Assembly: GCA_017615125.1 (NCBI GenBank)
Contig: JAGAAS010000082.1
Location: 1 to 50,968 of the forward strand
Length of the DNA: 50,968 bases
Reading direction: 5' to 3'
From: Bacteroidaceae bacterium
GTDB taxonomy: Bacteria > Bacteroidota > Bacteroidia > Bacteroidales > Bacteroidaceae
The notes under the pieces were generated by a model that searched no databases, was not told the DNA's origin, and was given only the letters and a program-made list of their open reading frames with translations. How positions within the stretch are numbered: the first letter of the stretch is position 1; each line of letters opens with the position of its first letter. Positions 25,562 to 35,092 of the stretch are shown one piece after another. The position numbers and the translations under genes were made by a program.

Positions 25562-27298
25562 TCAATGTCCTAAATAGCATTTTTTAAACTTGCCGTTTTG
25601 CTTTATGACATAAACGCCAGGAACGATGAGCTTTCGGATTTTCGTGCCGCTTAGGGAAAAGAACTCCGTCATCGGTTCTTCCGACTCTTCAAAGAAGATT
25701 GCATCATCTATGGTTCCCTGATTATTGTTGAAGTTGAAAGAAATCAGCCCGTTCTCTTCAGCAATATCGGTAATTGACTTATTTAGGTTATACGATTCGT
25801 CTGTATTCTTGTTGAAAAGTTTCCCGTTATAATTGTCGTGAGAACCATTCTTGAATTCTGTCGCATTCATATTTCCCGGGAAAAGCTGCCCTATTAGCTG
25901 TGAGTTAGTCAGCTCATATTGTCCTAAAGACCTGATAAATTTTCCATAGGTGTTATTCGCAGGAACAATACTCATCCGCTGATGCTTCGCTAAGCTGTTG
26001 ACGCTATTATCTTCCCATGCAAGCGAATCGAAATCAACGTGATAGATTAAAAGCCCGTGACACGATTCGTTTGTTCCGACATATTGGAACCAACCCCTAT
26101 TTTGCCGATTTTCAAGAATAAAAAACTCATCTCTATCGGCATCGTTGTACATCACATAAGCACAAGCGCTATCTTGCAAGGCAGGCATTTCAGAGATAAT
26201 CTTCGACTCCGACAACTCTTCCAATTCCATCCAACCCGCAAACCATCTCTCGTATGCCGTAAAACCAGCAGGAACTTGCCCGTCATTCGTTGGCCCGTTG
26301 TATGAGCCGAAATCAAGCAAGTCCCAAGTATTCATGCCGAAACCTCCCGAATAGCTTGTATCGTAAAAGTCTGGAAGCCCCAGGCAATGAGAAAATTCAT
26401 GACAAGCTGTACCTATGCCGTCGATGGTACTACCTGAAACTCCGCTTAATTCGCAACTCATAGCATACGTATCAATAGTTACGCTATCAAGAAAGATAGC
26501 GCCTGGCCCATCTCCTTCGGAGGCTGAAGTCGATAGCTCATATTCGTGAGGCCAAATCGTGTTGGAACTGGCTCCTGCATGCTCGCCATAGCCTGCATAA
26601 ATAACGTAGACTTGATCCACATAACCATCCTCGTCCCAGTCGTAATCCTTAAAATTCACAAGCGAATCGATCTTCAGACATGCTTCCGCAACCATCGTTG
26701 CTGGATACGAGTCATCACCAGAACGATTATTCCTTCCATAATATGAATATGACCGGCTTACGGTTACAGGCCCCACAACATCGAAATCTATTTCAAATTT
26801 CCCGTAAGAAGCATCAATGAAATAATCCCTTACAGACCCCTGATGTCCATTCTTTCTATATCCTTCTTGATTGAACTGGTTATCAAACGCCTCGAGAGTC
26901 GAAGTCGTTTTCATCGTCAAGTCAGCAAAGTTGACGAGTATCACAAGTCCCTTCTTCTTTCCAATATAAGACGTCGGATGCCCGAAAACCCTGCGCTGCT
27001 GCTGCAGTTTCCGTGCTTTTCTCTGCCTATGCTCGTTGCGGGAAGAAAGGCGCTTTGCCCATTGTGAAGAGATTTCGTCTTTCGATTGGGGAGAAAGGCG
27101 ATATGCCCCATTCTCTGTTGGGAGAACTGGAGTTCCGTCAGCCGTTATCAGGAAATGGAACGTTTCATCTCCAACAAGACAGACAGATGTATAGGTCCCG
27201 TCTTCAAGTATGACTTTGAAAAAAGTCCTCTTTGCAGGAATAGCAAAAGCATCTATTGTCAGCCAGAATAAAAGAATTATCAAACCATTTCTTTTCAT
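25562..27298 (-). CDS. Secreted M6-family metalloprotease
   Basis: This 578-residue protein has a signal peptide (MKRNGLIILLFWLTIDAFAI) and the zinc-binding motif HEFSHCLGLPDFYD near residue 300 (HExxH plus downstream Asp), which marks the M6 (immune inhibitor A-like) family. Conserved flanks are GLVILVNFADLTM, YDWDEDGYVDQVYVIYAGYG and GGFGMNTWDLLDFGSYNG. The C-terminus (FFSLSGTKIRKLIVPGVYVI, then KQNGKFKK) resembles the short sorting-type tails of exported proteins in this phylum, so T9SS export is plausible; the plug protein is encoded at 21.2-22.5 kb. It lies alone on the minus strand. Secreted M6 proteases degrade host or dietary proteins in other species; that role is inferred. Confidence 0.88.
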   Translation of the reverse strand: MKRNGLIILLFWLTIDAFAIPAKRTFFKVILEDGTYTSVCLVGDETFHFLITADGTPVLPTENGAYRLSPQSKDEISSQWAKRLSSRNEHRQRKARKLQQQRRVFGHPTSYIGKKKGLVILVNFADLTMKTTSTLEAFDNQFNQEGYRKNGHQGSVRDYFIDASYGKFEIDFDVVGPVTVSRSYSYYGRNNRSGDDSYPATMVAEACLKIDSLVNFKDYDWDEDGYVDQVYVIYAGYGEHAGASSNTIWPHEYELSTSASEGDGPGAIFLDSVTIDTYAMSCELSGVSGSTIDGIGTACHEFSHCLGLPDFYDTSYSGGFGMNTWDLLDFGSYNGPTNDGQVPAGFTAYERWFAGWMELEELSESKIISEMPALQDSACAYVMYNDADRDEFFILENRQNRGWFQYVGTNESCHGLLIYHVDFDSLAWEDNSVNSLAKHQRMSIVPANNTYGKFIRSLGQYELTNSQLIGQLFPGNMNATEFKNGSHDNYNGKLFNKNTDESYNLNKSITDIAEENGLISFNFNNNQGTIDDAIFFEESEEPMTEFFSLSGTKIRKLIVPGVYVIKQNGKFKKCYLGH

Positions 27299-27327
27299 TG
27301 GGAATACTGGAAGATGAATAACACATA

Positions 27328-28098
27328 TCAGAAAATTAGTTCTCCTGTTTTCATGAATCGCTTACGCAATCGCGCCTCCTCTTTTTTATCTGTGACGTAA
27401 GTTAATTCGTTTTTCTTATATGTAGCAGGAATACCGGCAAATAGTCCTCCTTCGGGATGATGGAGAGATAAATCATCGTTCACAAGACTATTCGAGGCGA
27501 TAATTGAATTGGAAGGAATAACGGAACCCTTTGAGATAGTGCTGCGATTTGCTACCCATACGTTATCGCCTATTTGAACGGGGGCGAAAGGACTTCGTGT
27601 CTTGCCCGTTTCCCTTTCTTTACAAATATGGAAATCCGAGTCATACACTTGGCAATCCCAGCCAAGCGTGCAATAATTCCCAAACGAAATGGAACGACTG
27701 CAATATATCAGGCTGTTCTGGTTGACAAAGAAGTGATTTCCCAGCTTGGCTGTTGCATTAGCAGTAATGACAATCCTGCATCCCGCATTGATATCCACTT
27801 CATCTCCTACCACAAGCCTTGCTCCCTTGTGAAACCACAGCCAAGTGTACATTGATTTGTTGCTATACATGGGCCAGGGGCTCACACCGAGCCTGAGCAT
27901 ATACTTATGAACTGGGGTGTCTGCCGGCAGCACAATACATCCGCGACAAAGTCCTTTCGCATCCAGATGATGCCCTGCTTTTATCGGGAGTTTCCGTGCT
28001 ACAGAACGGGGAAAGACCTTGTAGTTAATCCTTAAAGTGTTCCATAGGCTATATGGAGCTTTGCCCGTTATCAGCTGCAGAAAGAGTCGGAGCGTCAT
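27328..28098 (-). CDS. Hexapeptide-repeat acyltransferase (WcaF-like)
   Basis: This 256-residue protein has left-handed beta-helix hexapeptide repeats from about residue 90 on (VVGDEVDINAGCRIVITANA, IGDNVWVANRSTISKGSVI, SNSIIASNSLVNDDLS). It ends with the GLFAGIPATYKK segment typical of O-acetyltransferases such as WcaF. The N-terminal part (SVARKLPIKAGHHLDAKG) is less conserved. Such enzymes add acetyl groups to surface polysaccharides or oligosaccharides; acceptor unknown. Its start overlaps the ettA stop by 4 nt (ATGA), so the two are translationally coupled although functionally unrelated. Confidence 0.85.
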   Translation of the reverse strand: MTLRLFLQLITGKAPYSLWNTLRINYKVFPRSVARKLPIKAGHHLDAKGLCRGCIVLPADTPVHKYMLRLGVSPWPMYSNKSMYTWLWFHKGARLVVGDEVDINAGCRIVITANATAKLGNHFFVNQNSLIYCSRSISFGNYCTLGWDCQVYDSDFHICKERETGKTRSPFAPVQIGDNVWVANRSTISKGSVIPSNSIIASNSLVNDDLSLHHPEGGLFAGIPATYKKNELTYVTDKKEEARLRKRFMKTGELIF

Positions 28099-29789
28099 GC
28101 CTCTAATTTGCGATAACGGATTCTTTTCGGTTCTTCGTAGCCGAGCCTTCTGAGTTTGTTTTCCTCGTACTCGCTGTATGAGCCTTCGAAGAAAAAGACT
28201 TTGCTGTCGCCTTCAAACGCTAGGATGTGTGTACAAATCCTATCGAGGAACCATCTGTCGTGACTGATGATGACTGCACAACCAGCGAAGTTTTCCAAAC
28301 CTTCCTCCAATGCTCGGAGCGTATTGACGTCTATGTCGTTGGTAGGCTCGTCGAGAAGGAGCACATTGCCCTCTTGCTTGAGAGCCAATGCGAGTTGAAG
28401 CCTGTTGCGTTCGCCTCCTGAGAGTACTGCGCACTTTTTCTCCTGATCCGAGCCGCTGAAGTTGAATCGGCTGAGCCAAGCTCGGGCGTTGACGTCGCGT
28501 CCTCCCATTCGGAAGGTTTCATTTCCCTGACTAACGACTTGATATACCGTCTTCTCGGGGTCAATATCCCTGTGCTGCTGATCTACATAAGCGAGTCTTA
28601 CCGTTTCTCCTACCTCGAAGGTTCCGGCATCAGGCTTGTCGAGCCCCATAATAAGCCGGAAGAGCGTTGTCTTGCCCGCGCCGTTAGGACCTATGACTCC
28701 GACGATGCCGTTAGGCGGAAGCACGAAGTTTAAGTCCTCGTACAACAGTTTTTCTCCGAAAGCCTTCTTCACACCTATAGCCTCGATGACCTTATGCCCA
28801 AGCCTGGGGCCGTTTGGGATGAAGATTTCGAGTTTCTCTTCCCTCTCCTTCTGCTCCTCGTTGATCATCTTGTCGTAGGAGTTCAGTCGCGCTTTTCCTT
28901 TTGCCTGACGGGCTTTGGGAGCCATACGAACCCACTCCAGCTCTCTCTCGAGCGTCTTCCGTCGCTTCGATGCCTGCTTCTCTTCCAACGCCAGGCGTTG
29001 CGTTTTCTGCTCGAGCCACGATGAATAGTTACCCTTCCAGGGGATTCCCTCCCCTCTGTCAAGCTCCAGAATCCATCCTGCCACATGATCGAGGAAATAC
29101 CTGTCGTGCGTAACAGCAATGACGGTTCCCTCATACTGCTGCAGATGTTGCTCGAGCCAGTCAATGCTCTCCGCGTCAAGGTGGTTGGTGGGCTCGTCAA
29201 GCAACAGGATGTCAGGCTTTTGCAAGAGCAGACGGCAGAGAGCAACCCTGCGGCGCTCTCCCCCACTCAGCGTGTTGACAGGCTGCTCGTCGGGCGGGCA
29301 GCGAAGGGCGTCCATCGCGCGCTCAAGACGTGTGTCGAGATTCCAGGCATCTGTGGCGTCGATGATATCCTGCAACTCAGCCTGACGGGCAAACAAAGCA
29401 TCCATCTTTTCCGGGTTCTCGTAGTACTCGGGCAAGCCGAACTTGTTGTTAATCTCCTCATATTCAGCCAAAGCATCCACCACAGGCTGCACGCCTTCCA
29501 TCACTACCTCCTTAACCGTCTTCGAAGGGTCGAGAACAGGGTCCTGCGGCAGATAGCCCACGCTGTATCCGGGAGCAAACACCACCTGCCCCTGATAGCT
29601 CTTCTCGATGCCGGCGATAATCTTCATCAGCGTCGACTTTCCTGCGCCGTTCAAGCCGATGATGCCGATTTTTGCGCCATAGAAGAAAGAGAGGTAGATG
29701 TCTTTCAGAATGGTCTTGTTGCTTCCAGGATACGTCTTGCTGACGCCTACCATCGAGAAAATAATTTTCTTGTCGTCGACTGTTGCCAT
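28095..29789 (-). CDS. ettA: Energy-dependent translational throttle protein EttA (ABC-F)
   Basis: This 564-residue ABC-F ATPase has two nucleotide-binding domains: Walker A GLNGAGKST near 46 with signature LSGGERRRVALCRLL near 173, and Walker A GPNGAGKTT near 366 with signature LSGGERNRLQLALAL near 455. A positively charged linker lies near 285-310 (RMAPKARQAKGKARLNSYDK), and there are no membrane helices. EttA binds the ribosomal E site and gates translation by ATP/ADP ratio. Length and arm placement match EttA rather than the other ABC-F types. It is cotranscribed with the acyltransferase gene. Confidence 0.95.
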   Translation of the reverse strand: MATVDDKKIIFSMVGVSKTYPGSNKTILKDIYLSFFYGAKIGIIGLNGAGKSTLMKIIAGIEKSYQGQVVFAPGYSVGYLPQDPVLDPSKTVKEVVMEGVQPVVDALAEYEEINNKFGLPEYYENPEKMDALFARQAELQDIIDATDAWNLDTRLERAMDALRCPPDEQPVNTLSGGERRRVALCRLLLQKPDILLLDEPTNHLDAESIDWLEQHLQQYEGTVIAVTHDRYFLDHVAGWILELDRGEGIPWKGNYSSWLEQKTQRLALEEKQASKRRKTLERELEWVRMAPKARQAKGKARLNSYDKMINEEQKEREEKLEIFIPNGPRLGHKVIEAIGVKKAFGEKLLYEDLNFVLPPNGIVGVIGPNGAGKTTLFRLIMGLDKPDAGTFEVGETVRLAYVDQQHRDIDPEKTVYQVVSQGNETFRMGGRDVNARAWLSRFNFSGSDQEKKCAVLSGGERNRLQLALALKQEGNVLLLDEPTNDIDVNTLRALEEGLENFAGCAVIISHDRWFLDRICTHILAFEGDSKVFFFEGSYSEYEENKLRRLGYEEPKRIRYRKLEA

Positions 29790-29865
29790 ATTTCGGAGTA
29801 TGATAATTTGTTGTTCGTGAATGTTTCTTTAAGCTATTCTGAGCGGTATTTCATCAAGGCGAATT

Positions 29866-29940
29866 TTCCCTTCTTCATACGGCCGTATGTAGAAAGAAAA
29901 AAATTTTTTCCCTTCTCGAAAAATATTTTTTCTTTGTGAA
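29866..29940 (-). repeat. Interspersed intergenic repeat, copy 5 (minus strand)
   Basis: On the minus strand it reads AAAAATATTTTTCGAGAAGG, then GAAAAAATTTTTTTC, TTTCTACATACGGCCGTATG and AAGAAGGGAAAATTC. It aligns to copy 1 without gaps over about 50 nt. The two differ mainly where copy 1 has TCTCGCCGTATG and this copy has TACGGCCGTATG, which creates the perfect palindrome CATACGGCCGTATG (29876-29889). In the common frame it gives FFEKGKNFFLSTYGRMKKGK. Confidence 0.75.
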
Positions 29941-29976
29941 TAATTTCTTTTCCTTCAGGATTCATTCTTGTCGGGC

Positions 29977-31452
29977 TTACCAGGAGTAGTTAAATCCAAA
30001 CATCAGGTACTCCTTCATCTGGACGGTGTTCCATTTGCCCCACTCGTCTTTGTACTTCACACTTGTGTCGAGACGCGGATGAATGAAGAGCGTGGTGGAC
30101 AGATATTTGCCAACCTGGAAGTTAAAGGTGTTCTCCCAATCGCCTTGCACGTATTTGTAAGGAGTATAGAAGAAGACACGAGTCCTGTAGGAAATATTTT
30201 TCGACAGCTGCCAGCTGAAGTTCGTTTCAACTTTAGTACCGAAGTCGTTGTAGTACGGGCCTCCGCCTTCCTGGAAATTGGGAATGAAGTTTTTCCGCAA
30301 GTCTGCGACAGAAACGTAGCGACAGTTGTACGTCAGCGGGCCTATGAAGACAGAAATGTCGCCCTTCTTGAGTTTCTTCTTCCAATCCATACCGAGCGAC
30401 AACGAGCCGTAGCCAGGAGCCAGGAAGCGTGACTTCAGCTTGTTGTTTCCGTCGAAGTTTTGCATCATCTGCGTATAGGCTTGGAACTGTGCCGTATAGT
30501 TCCACGCTTTGATAGCCTTGAGACTCAGTTTCGACGTCACACGCAAAAGGTCCGTATTCGACTGAATGTCGGCACCCGTGTTTTTATAGAAGCCCACTTT
30601 GGCTTCCAGCCTGTTGTCGAAGGAGACTTTCTTTTTGTCGTTATAATTGGCGTCAAACGTCAAGGACGACAGGATGTTGACATTCGATTTACCTCCCTGA
30701 TACCAGTTGGGAGAAAGATATGACTCCGTCATCTTGCTGTCAACAACGCCCTTCGTCGACCAGAAGTTGGGCTTCTTTACTACCATTTCAGGATTGGTAA
30801 CGACGTTAGCCGCGATGACTTCTCCCGCCTTAGCGACATCAAGCTTGGCTGTTTCGGTCGACTGCTTCAGCGTCTCGCTGTTAAGGCCTACGTTTCCGAG
30901 CAGCGCCTCTTCGGTCTGTTTCACCTTCGAGGGGTGCTCCAGATAGGCTATCATCAGCAGCTTGTCAAGTTCGTCGTACAGCTCGAGGTCTTTTTCCCAA
31001 GGGAGCGAAAGCTTATCTTCCAGCTTTTCCTTCGCTGCCTCTTCGTCGCCCTCCGCCTCAATCTTCAGGGACTGCTTCAGGGGCGACTTGTAAAGCGTGA
31101 GCGGAGCCACAAGGCGGAAGATGGCGGGATTGTCGGGATCTTCATCTCCGTTGATGCTTTCCGTATCAGTCTTGTACTTGTCGGTAAGCTGTTTCAGGAT
31201 GCGCGTGTACTTGTTCACTACCGCCGTATCGGAGCGAAGACGTTTGTTGACAGCCTCGCGCAGGTTGATGATATCCTGCACAAGAGTGCTGTCGACAACG
31301 ATTACGCTGTCGGGTACAGCCTCCTGAATGCTGTCGGCAACAGCAGCGGGAATCGTCTCGTCATCGTCATACACGCCAAAGGAATAGGCATTCGTCGATC
31401 CGCCCCAAAGGATGAGGGCACCGAGCACTACACTTAAAACCATTCGTTTCAT
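29977..31452 (-). CDS. DUF3078 outer-membrane protein
   Basis: This 491-residue protein has a signal peptide, then an N-terminal helical/acidic region (residues 25-200) and a C-terminal beta-barrel-like domain (YLSPNWYQGGKSNVNILSSL, SLGMDWKKKLKKGDISVFIG, FGTKVETNFSWQLSKNISYR, GDWENTFNFQVGKYLSTTLF) ending in FGFNYSW, whose last aromatic is typical of outer-membrane proteins. The pattern matches DUF3078, common in Bacteroidota and of unknown function. It reads leftward toward ettA with repeat copy 5 in between, and is divergent from the DUF1846 gene. Confidence 0.85.
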   Translation of the reverse strand: MKRMVLSVVLGALILWGGSTNAYSFGVYDDDETIPAAVADSIQEAVPDSVIVVDSTLVQDIINLREAVNKRLRSDTAVVNKYTRILKQLTDKYKTDTESINGDEDPDNPAIFRLVAPLTLYKSPLKQSLKIEAEGDEEAAKEKLEDKLSLPWEKDLELYDELDKLLMIAYLEHPSKVKQTEEALLGNVGLNSETLKQSTETAKLDVAKAGEVIAANVVTNPEMVVKKPNFWSTKGVVDSKMTESYLSPNWYQGGKSNVNILSSLTFDANYNDKKKVSFDNRLEAKVGFYKNTGADIQSNTDLLRVTSKLSLKAIKAWNYTAQFQAYTQMMQNFDGNNKLKSRFLAPGYGSLSLGMDWKKKLKKGDISVFIGPLTYNCRYVSVADLRKNFIPNFQEGGGPYYNDFGTKVETNFSWQLSKNISYRTRVFFYTPYKYVQGDWENTFNFQVGKYLSTTLFIHPRLDTSVKYKDEWGKWNTVQMKEYLMFGFNYSW

Positions 31453-31486
31453 ATACCTTATTTAATTATATAGTCATTTTGTTTTG

Positions 31487-31546
31487 CAAATATAGTAATT
31501 TTTTAGGCTTTTGGTGTCGTTATCGCCGATTTTTTCTGTATTTTTG
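31487..31546. promoter_or_regulatory. Divergent promoter region (DUF3078 / DUF1846)
   Basis: On the minus strand TATATTTG (31494-31487) is a -7 box for the DUF3078 gene. On the plus strand TATTTTTG (31539-31546) fits TAnnTTTG and lies 37 nt before the DUF1846 ATG. Neither has a -33 TTTG at the best spacing, so these are moderate candidates. Confidence 0.45.
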
Positions 31547-31583
31547 CAACTTGTTTGGAAAACGAGAAAAAAACCAAAGCTAT

Positions 31584-33050
31584 ATGAAATACGGTTTCGA
31601 CAATCAGAAGTACGTTGAAATGCAGTCACAGCATATCAAGGAACGTATTGCACAGTTCGGAAACAAGCTCTACATGGAGTTTGGAGGCAAGCTTTTCGAC
31701 GACTATCATGCCAGCCGCGTGCTGCCTGGCTTCCAGCCCGACAGCAAGCTGACAATGCTTACTCAGCTTAGCGACGATGCGGAGATTATCATCGTCATCA
31801 GCGCTGTTGACATCGAAAAGAATAAAGTACGCAACGACTTGGGCATTACCTACGATGAAGACGTACTTCGGCTGCGCGACGAATTCATGAAGCGCGGTTT
31901 CTTGGTTAGTTCTGTGGTTATCACGCATTTCAACGGACAGGCCAGCGCTGTTGCTTACCGCAGTCGACTGGAGCACTTTGGCATCAAGGTCTACTACCAC
32001 TATCTCATCGACGGATACCCGACAAATGTAAATCTGATTGACTCCGACGAAGGCTTTGGCAAAAACGACTACGTGGAGACGACTCGTCCTCTTGTCGTCG
32101 TAACGGCTCCCGGACCTGGAAGCGGTAAAATGGCTGTTTGCCTGAGCCAGCTCTATCAGGAGAACCGTCGAGGCATCAAAGCCGGCTATGCAAAGTTTGA
32201 GACATTCCCCATCTGGAGCCTCCCGCTCAAGCATCCCGTCAACGTTGCCTACGAAGCCGCTACGGCCGACTTGAACGACGTGAATATGATTGACCCGTTC
32301 CATCTGGAAGCATACGGAAAGACAACGGTCAACTACAATCGCGACATCGAGATTTTCCCTGTGCTGAATGCTCTTTTCGAAGGCATCTACGGGGAGAATC
32401 CCTACAAGTCGCCCACAGATATGGGCGTCAACATGATAGGCAGCTGCATCAGCGACGATGAAGTATGCCGCGAAGCATCCAAACAGGAAATCATCCGTCG
32501 CTACTACACCGCCCTGTGCGAATTTGCCGACGGGAAGGCTTCCGAGAACGAAGTCAACAAGATTGCCTTGCTGATGAAGCAGCTCCGCATCACGACGGAT
32601 TATCGGAAGGTAACTGTTGCTGCGAAAGAGCGTCGCGACAAGTCAGGAGTGCCCTCCGCAGCTATTGAGCTTGCCGACGGAACCATCATCACTTCCGAAA
32701 CAAGCAACTTGCTTGGCACGAGCGCTGCCCTCCTTCTCAACGCTACCAAGCACCTTGCAGGCATCGATCATTCTGTCAAGCTTATTCCCCAGAGGACAAT
32801 AGAACCCATTCAGCGCACAAAGGTCAACCTCCTTCACGGACATAATCCGCGCCTTCATACGGATGAAGTACTCGTAGCGCTTTCTATGCTCAGCCTGACG
32901 GATTCGAACTGCGAGGATGCTTTATCGAAACTGCCGCAACTGGAAGGATGTCAGGTTCATACGACGGTTATGCTCAGCGAGGTCGACAGGAAAATCTTCA
33001 AGAAGCTCGGAGTGGAACTGACGTGCGAGCCCATTCGCATAAAGGGGTAA
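31584..33050 (+). CDS. DUF1846 domain protein
   Basis: This 488-residue protein matches the DUF1846 pattern: MKYGFDNQKYVEMQSQHIKE at the start, GGKLFDDYHASRVLPGF, FNGQASAVAYRSRLEHFGI, VVVTAPGPGSGKMAVCLSQL and GGMNMIG-like signature regions (here DMGVNMIGSCISDD). The segment APGPGSGKMA resembles a P-loop. Structures are known for the family but function is unclear. Upstream in-frame residues read through the promoter, so the ATG at 31584 is chosen. It is followed by yidC after 40 nt and may be cotranscribed with it. Confidence 0.9.
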   Translation: MKYGFDNQKYVEMQSQHIKERIAQFGNKLYMEFGGKLFDDYHASRVLPGFQPDSKLTMLTQLSDDAEIIIVISAVDIEKNKVRNDLGITYDEDVLRLRDEFMKRGFLVSSVVITHFNGQASAVAYRSRLEHFGIKVYYHYLIDGYPTNVNLIDSDEGFGKNDYVETTRPLVVVTAPGPGSGKMAVCLSQLYQENRRGIKAGYAKFETFPIWSLPLKHPVNVAYEAATADLNDVNMIDPFHLEAYGKTTVNYNRDIEIFPVLNALFEGIYGENPYKSPTDMGVNMIGSCISDDEVCREASKQEIIRRYYTALCEFADGKASENEVNKIALLMKQLRITTDYRKVTVAAKERRDKSGVPSAAIELADGTIITSETSNLLGTSAALLLNATKHLAGIDHSVKLIPQRTIEPIQRTKVNLLHGHNPRLHTDEVLVALSMLSLTDSNCEDALSKLPQLEGCQVHTTVMLSEVDRKIFKKLGVELTCEPIRIKG

Positions 33051-33090
33051 AAACGATACAATTGTAGAAACAAAACGAACAGACATATAT

Positions 33091-35019
33091 ATGAATACGA
33101 GAAAGTACTCTATTATCGGATGGATTCTTATCTTCCTCATCACGATAGGATTCTTCATCATCAATAAACCCAGCGAGGAGAAGCTGGCAGCGCAGAAAGC
33201 CGCTATTGCCGCGCAGGACTCCATACGGCGTGCGGAGACGGAGAAAGCCGCCCTCGCAAAGATGCAAGAGCAGGAGCGCTATATGCAAGAGCTCAACGAC
33301 ACTTCGTCTGTGCTGTACGGTACCGTCAGCGGCACCGAGACCGCCTATACGCTTCAGAACGAACTCCTTATCGTTGATATTTCTTCGAAGGGAGCAGCCA
33401 TCGTGTCGGCTACCCTGAAGAAATACAACGACCGAGACGGCAGCCTGATGCAGCTTTTCGATGCCGACGACCGTTCGTTTGCGTTCCTCCTCGACGGAAA
33501 GAACGAGAACATCGTCACAAGCGACAGGTACTTCAGCGTTGTCGGACAAAACGACAGCACCCTCACGCTTCGCCTTAACACCAACGGCGCAGGCTATCTG
33601 GACTTCTGCTACACGCTTCCTGCCGAGAGCTATCTGGTGAACCTCGACGTGCAGGCCGTAGGAATGCAAAACTTCTTCCCTTCCCAGATGTCGACGATGG
33701 GCGTTCGTTGGAATCAGCGCATGCGTCATCAGGAGAAGGGATACATGTTTGAGCAGCGGTTCACTTACCTCTCCTACAGGGAGAATGGCAAAGACCCCAG
33801 CCACATCAACGAAGGCAAGAGCCGTGCAGCCGACTTCGAGGCTGTTGACTGGATTGCCTACAAGAATCAGTTCTTCTCCTCAGTCATGATAGCTGAGAAG
33901 CCCTTCACGCAGGCTCATCTCACCAGCACGGTGCTGATGGAAAACAACAACAGCAGCGCTAAGTTTACCGAGTCGGACACCATCCCCGCCTTCTACATGA
34001 AGAATCTGGGTGCGACGATGAACGCTGCCTTCGACCCCACAGGAGAAGCCCCCACGAAGTTCCAGTTCTACATCGGCCCGAACCATTTCCGCACGCTGAA
34101 GGCTGCTTCAAAGCAGTCGCTCGACGGAACGAATCTGAAGCTCGACAAACTCGTCTATATGGGTTGGCCTATCGTAAGGCTCATCAACAGATACATCATC
34201 GTCTATCTGTTCGATTTCCTTTCAAAATTCGGCTGGAACATGGGTATCGTGCTCCTCGTGCTGACGCTTATCGTCAAGCTCGCTGTCCTTCCCTTCACGC
34301 GCAAGCAGTATATGTCGTCGGCCAAGATGCGCGCCCTGAAGCCCCACATCGATGAGATTAACGCCAAGTACCCGAACCCTGAGGATGCGATGGAGAAGCA
34401 GCAGGAAACGATGCAGATGTATAGCAAATACGGCGTGAGCCCTATGGGCGGCTGCCTGCCGGCTCTTATCCAGATGCCCATCTGGATGGCTTTGTTCTTC
34501 TTCGTTCCTAACGCTATCGAGCTGCGCCAGCAGCGCTTCCTCTGGGCAAATGACCTCAGCGCCTACGACGACATCATCAGCTGGAGCGGAAACATCCCCT
34601 TGCTGGGCAATCACCTCTCGCTCTTCTGCCTCCTGTTCTGCATTGTCAACATTCTCAATACCGTCTACACGATGAAGATGCAGCCGACGGCAGGCCAGGA
34701 CAAGAGTCAGCAGAACATGATGAAATGGATGATGTACCTTATGCCCGTCATCTTCCTGTTCACCCTCAACGGCTACTCCAGCGGCTTGAACTACTACTAC
34801 TGCATCTCGGCCCTCATGTCTATCATCATCATGATTATCATGAAGCGGACGACGAACGAGAGCAAGCTCCTCGCACAACTGGAAGAGAATTACAAGAAGA
34901 ACCAGGCGAACCCGCCCAAGAAGACCTCTAACATGATGGCGCGCCTTGAAGCTATGCAGAAGGAGCAGGAACGCATCCAGCGCGAGAGACAGGAGCGCGA
35001 GCAACGAGGAAGGCGCTAA
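33091..35019 (+). CDS. yidC: Membrane protein insertase YidC
   Basis: YidC inserts and folds inner-membrane proteins with or without the Sec translocon. This 642-residue protein has the N-terminal anchor (YSIIGWILIFLITIGFFII), a large periplasmic domain from about 60 to 340 (SQMSTMGVRWNQRMRHQEKG) and the C-terminal 60KD_IMP core (NMGIVLLVLTLIVKLAVLPF). Conserved signatures there are KMRALKPHIDEINAKY, GVSPMGGCLPALIQMPIWMA and, in the last helices, FTLNGYSSGLNYYYCISALM. The tail is basic (ERQEREQRGRR) and may contact the ribosome. A strong terminator follows. It is encoded beside DUF1846, while ftsY lies elsewhere in the window. Confidence 0.97.
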   Translation: MNTRKYSIIGWILIFLITIGFFIINKPSEEKLAAQKAAIAAQDSIRRAETEKAALAKMQEQERYMQELNDTSSVLYGTVSGTETAYTLQNELLIVDISSKGAAIVSATLKKYNDRDGSLMQLFDADDRSFAFLLDGKNENIVTSDRYFSVVGQNDSTLTLRLNTNGAGYLDFCYTLPAESYLVNLDVQAVGMQNFFPSQMSTMGVRWNQRMRHQEKGYMFEQRFTYLSYRENGKDPSHINEGKSRAADFEAVDWIAYKNQFFSSVMIAEKPFTQAHLTSTVLMENNNSSAKFTESDTIPAFYMKNLGATMNAAFDPTGEAPTKFQFYIGPNHFRTLKAASKQSLDGTNLKLDKLVYMGWPIVRLINRYIIVYLFDFLSKFGWNMGIVLLVLTLIVKLAVLPFTRKQYMSSAKMRALKPHIDEINAKYPNPEDAMEKQQETMQMYSKYGVSPMGGCLPALIQMPIWMALFFFVPNAIELRQQRFLWANDLSAYDDIISWSGNIPLLGNHLSLFCLLFCIVNILNTVYTMKMQPTAGQDKSQQNMMKWMMYLMPVIFLFTLNGYSSGLNYYYCISALMSIIIMIIMKRTTNESKLLAQLEENYKKNQANPPKKTSNMMARLEAMQKEQERIQRERQEREQRGRR

Positions 35020-35054
35020 GCCGCAAATCTTCGATTCTCAGAAACAATCAAAAG

Positions 35055-35092
35055 TCAGCTGACAGGATTCTTTCTCGTCAGCTGATTTTTCT
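35055..35092 (+). terminator. Rho-independent terminator after yidC
   Basis: TCAGCTGAC (35055-35063) and GTCAGCTGA (35077-35085) form a perfect 9-bp stem with a 13-nt loop, followed by TTTTT, 36 nt past the yidC stop. Confidence 0.85.

Noticed and set aside
31479-31583. Longer N-terminus for the DUF1846 protein
   Set aside because: The extension crosses both divergent promoter boxes and is not DUF1846-like; the ATG at 31584 gives the known start.
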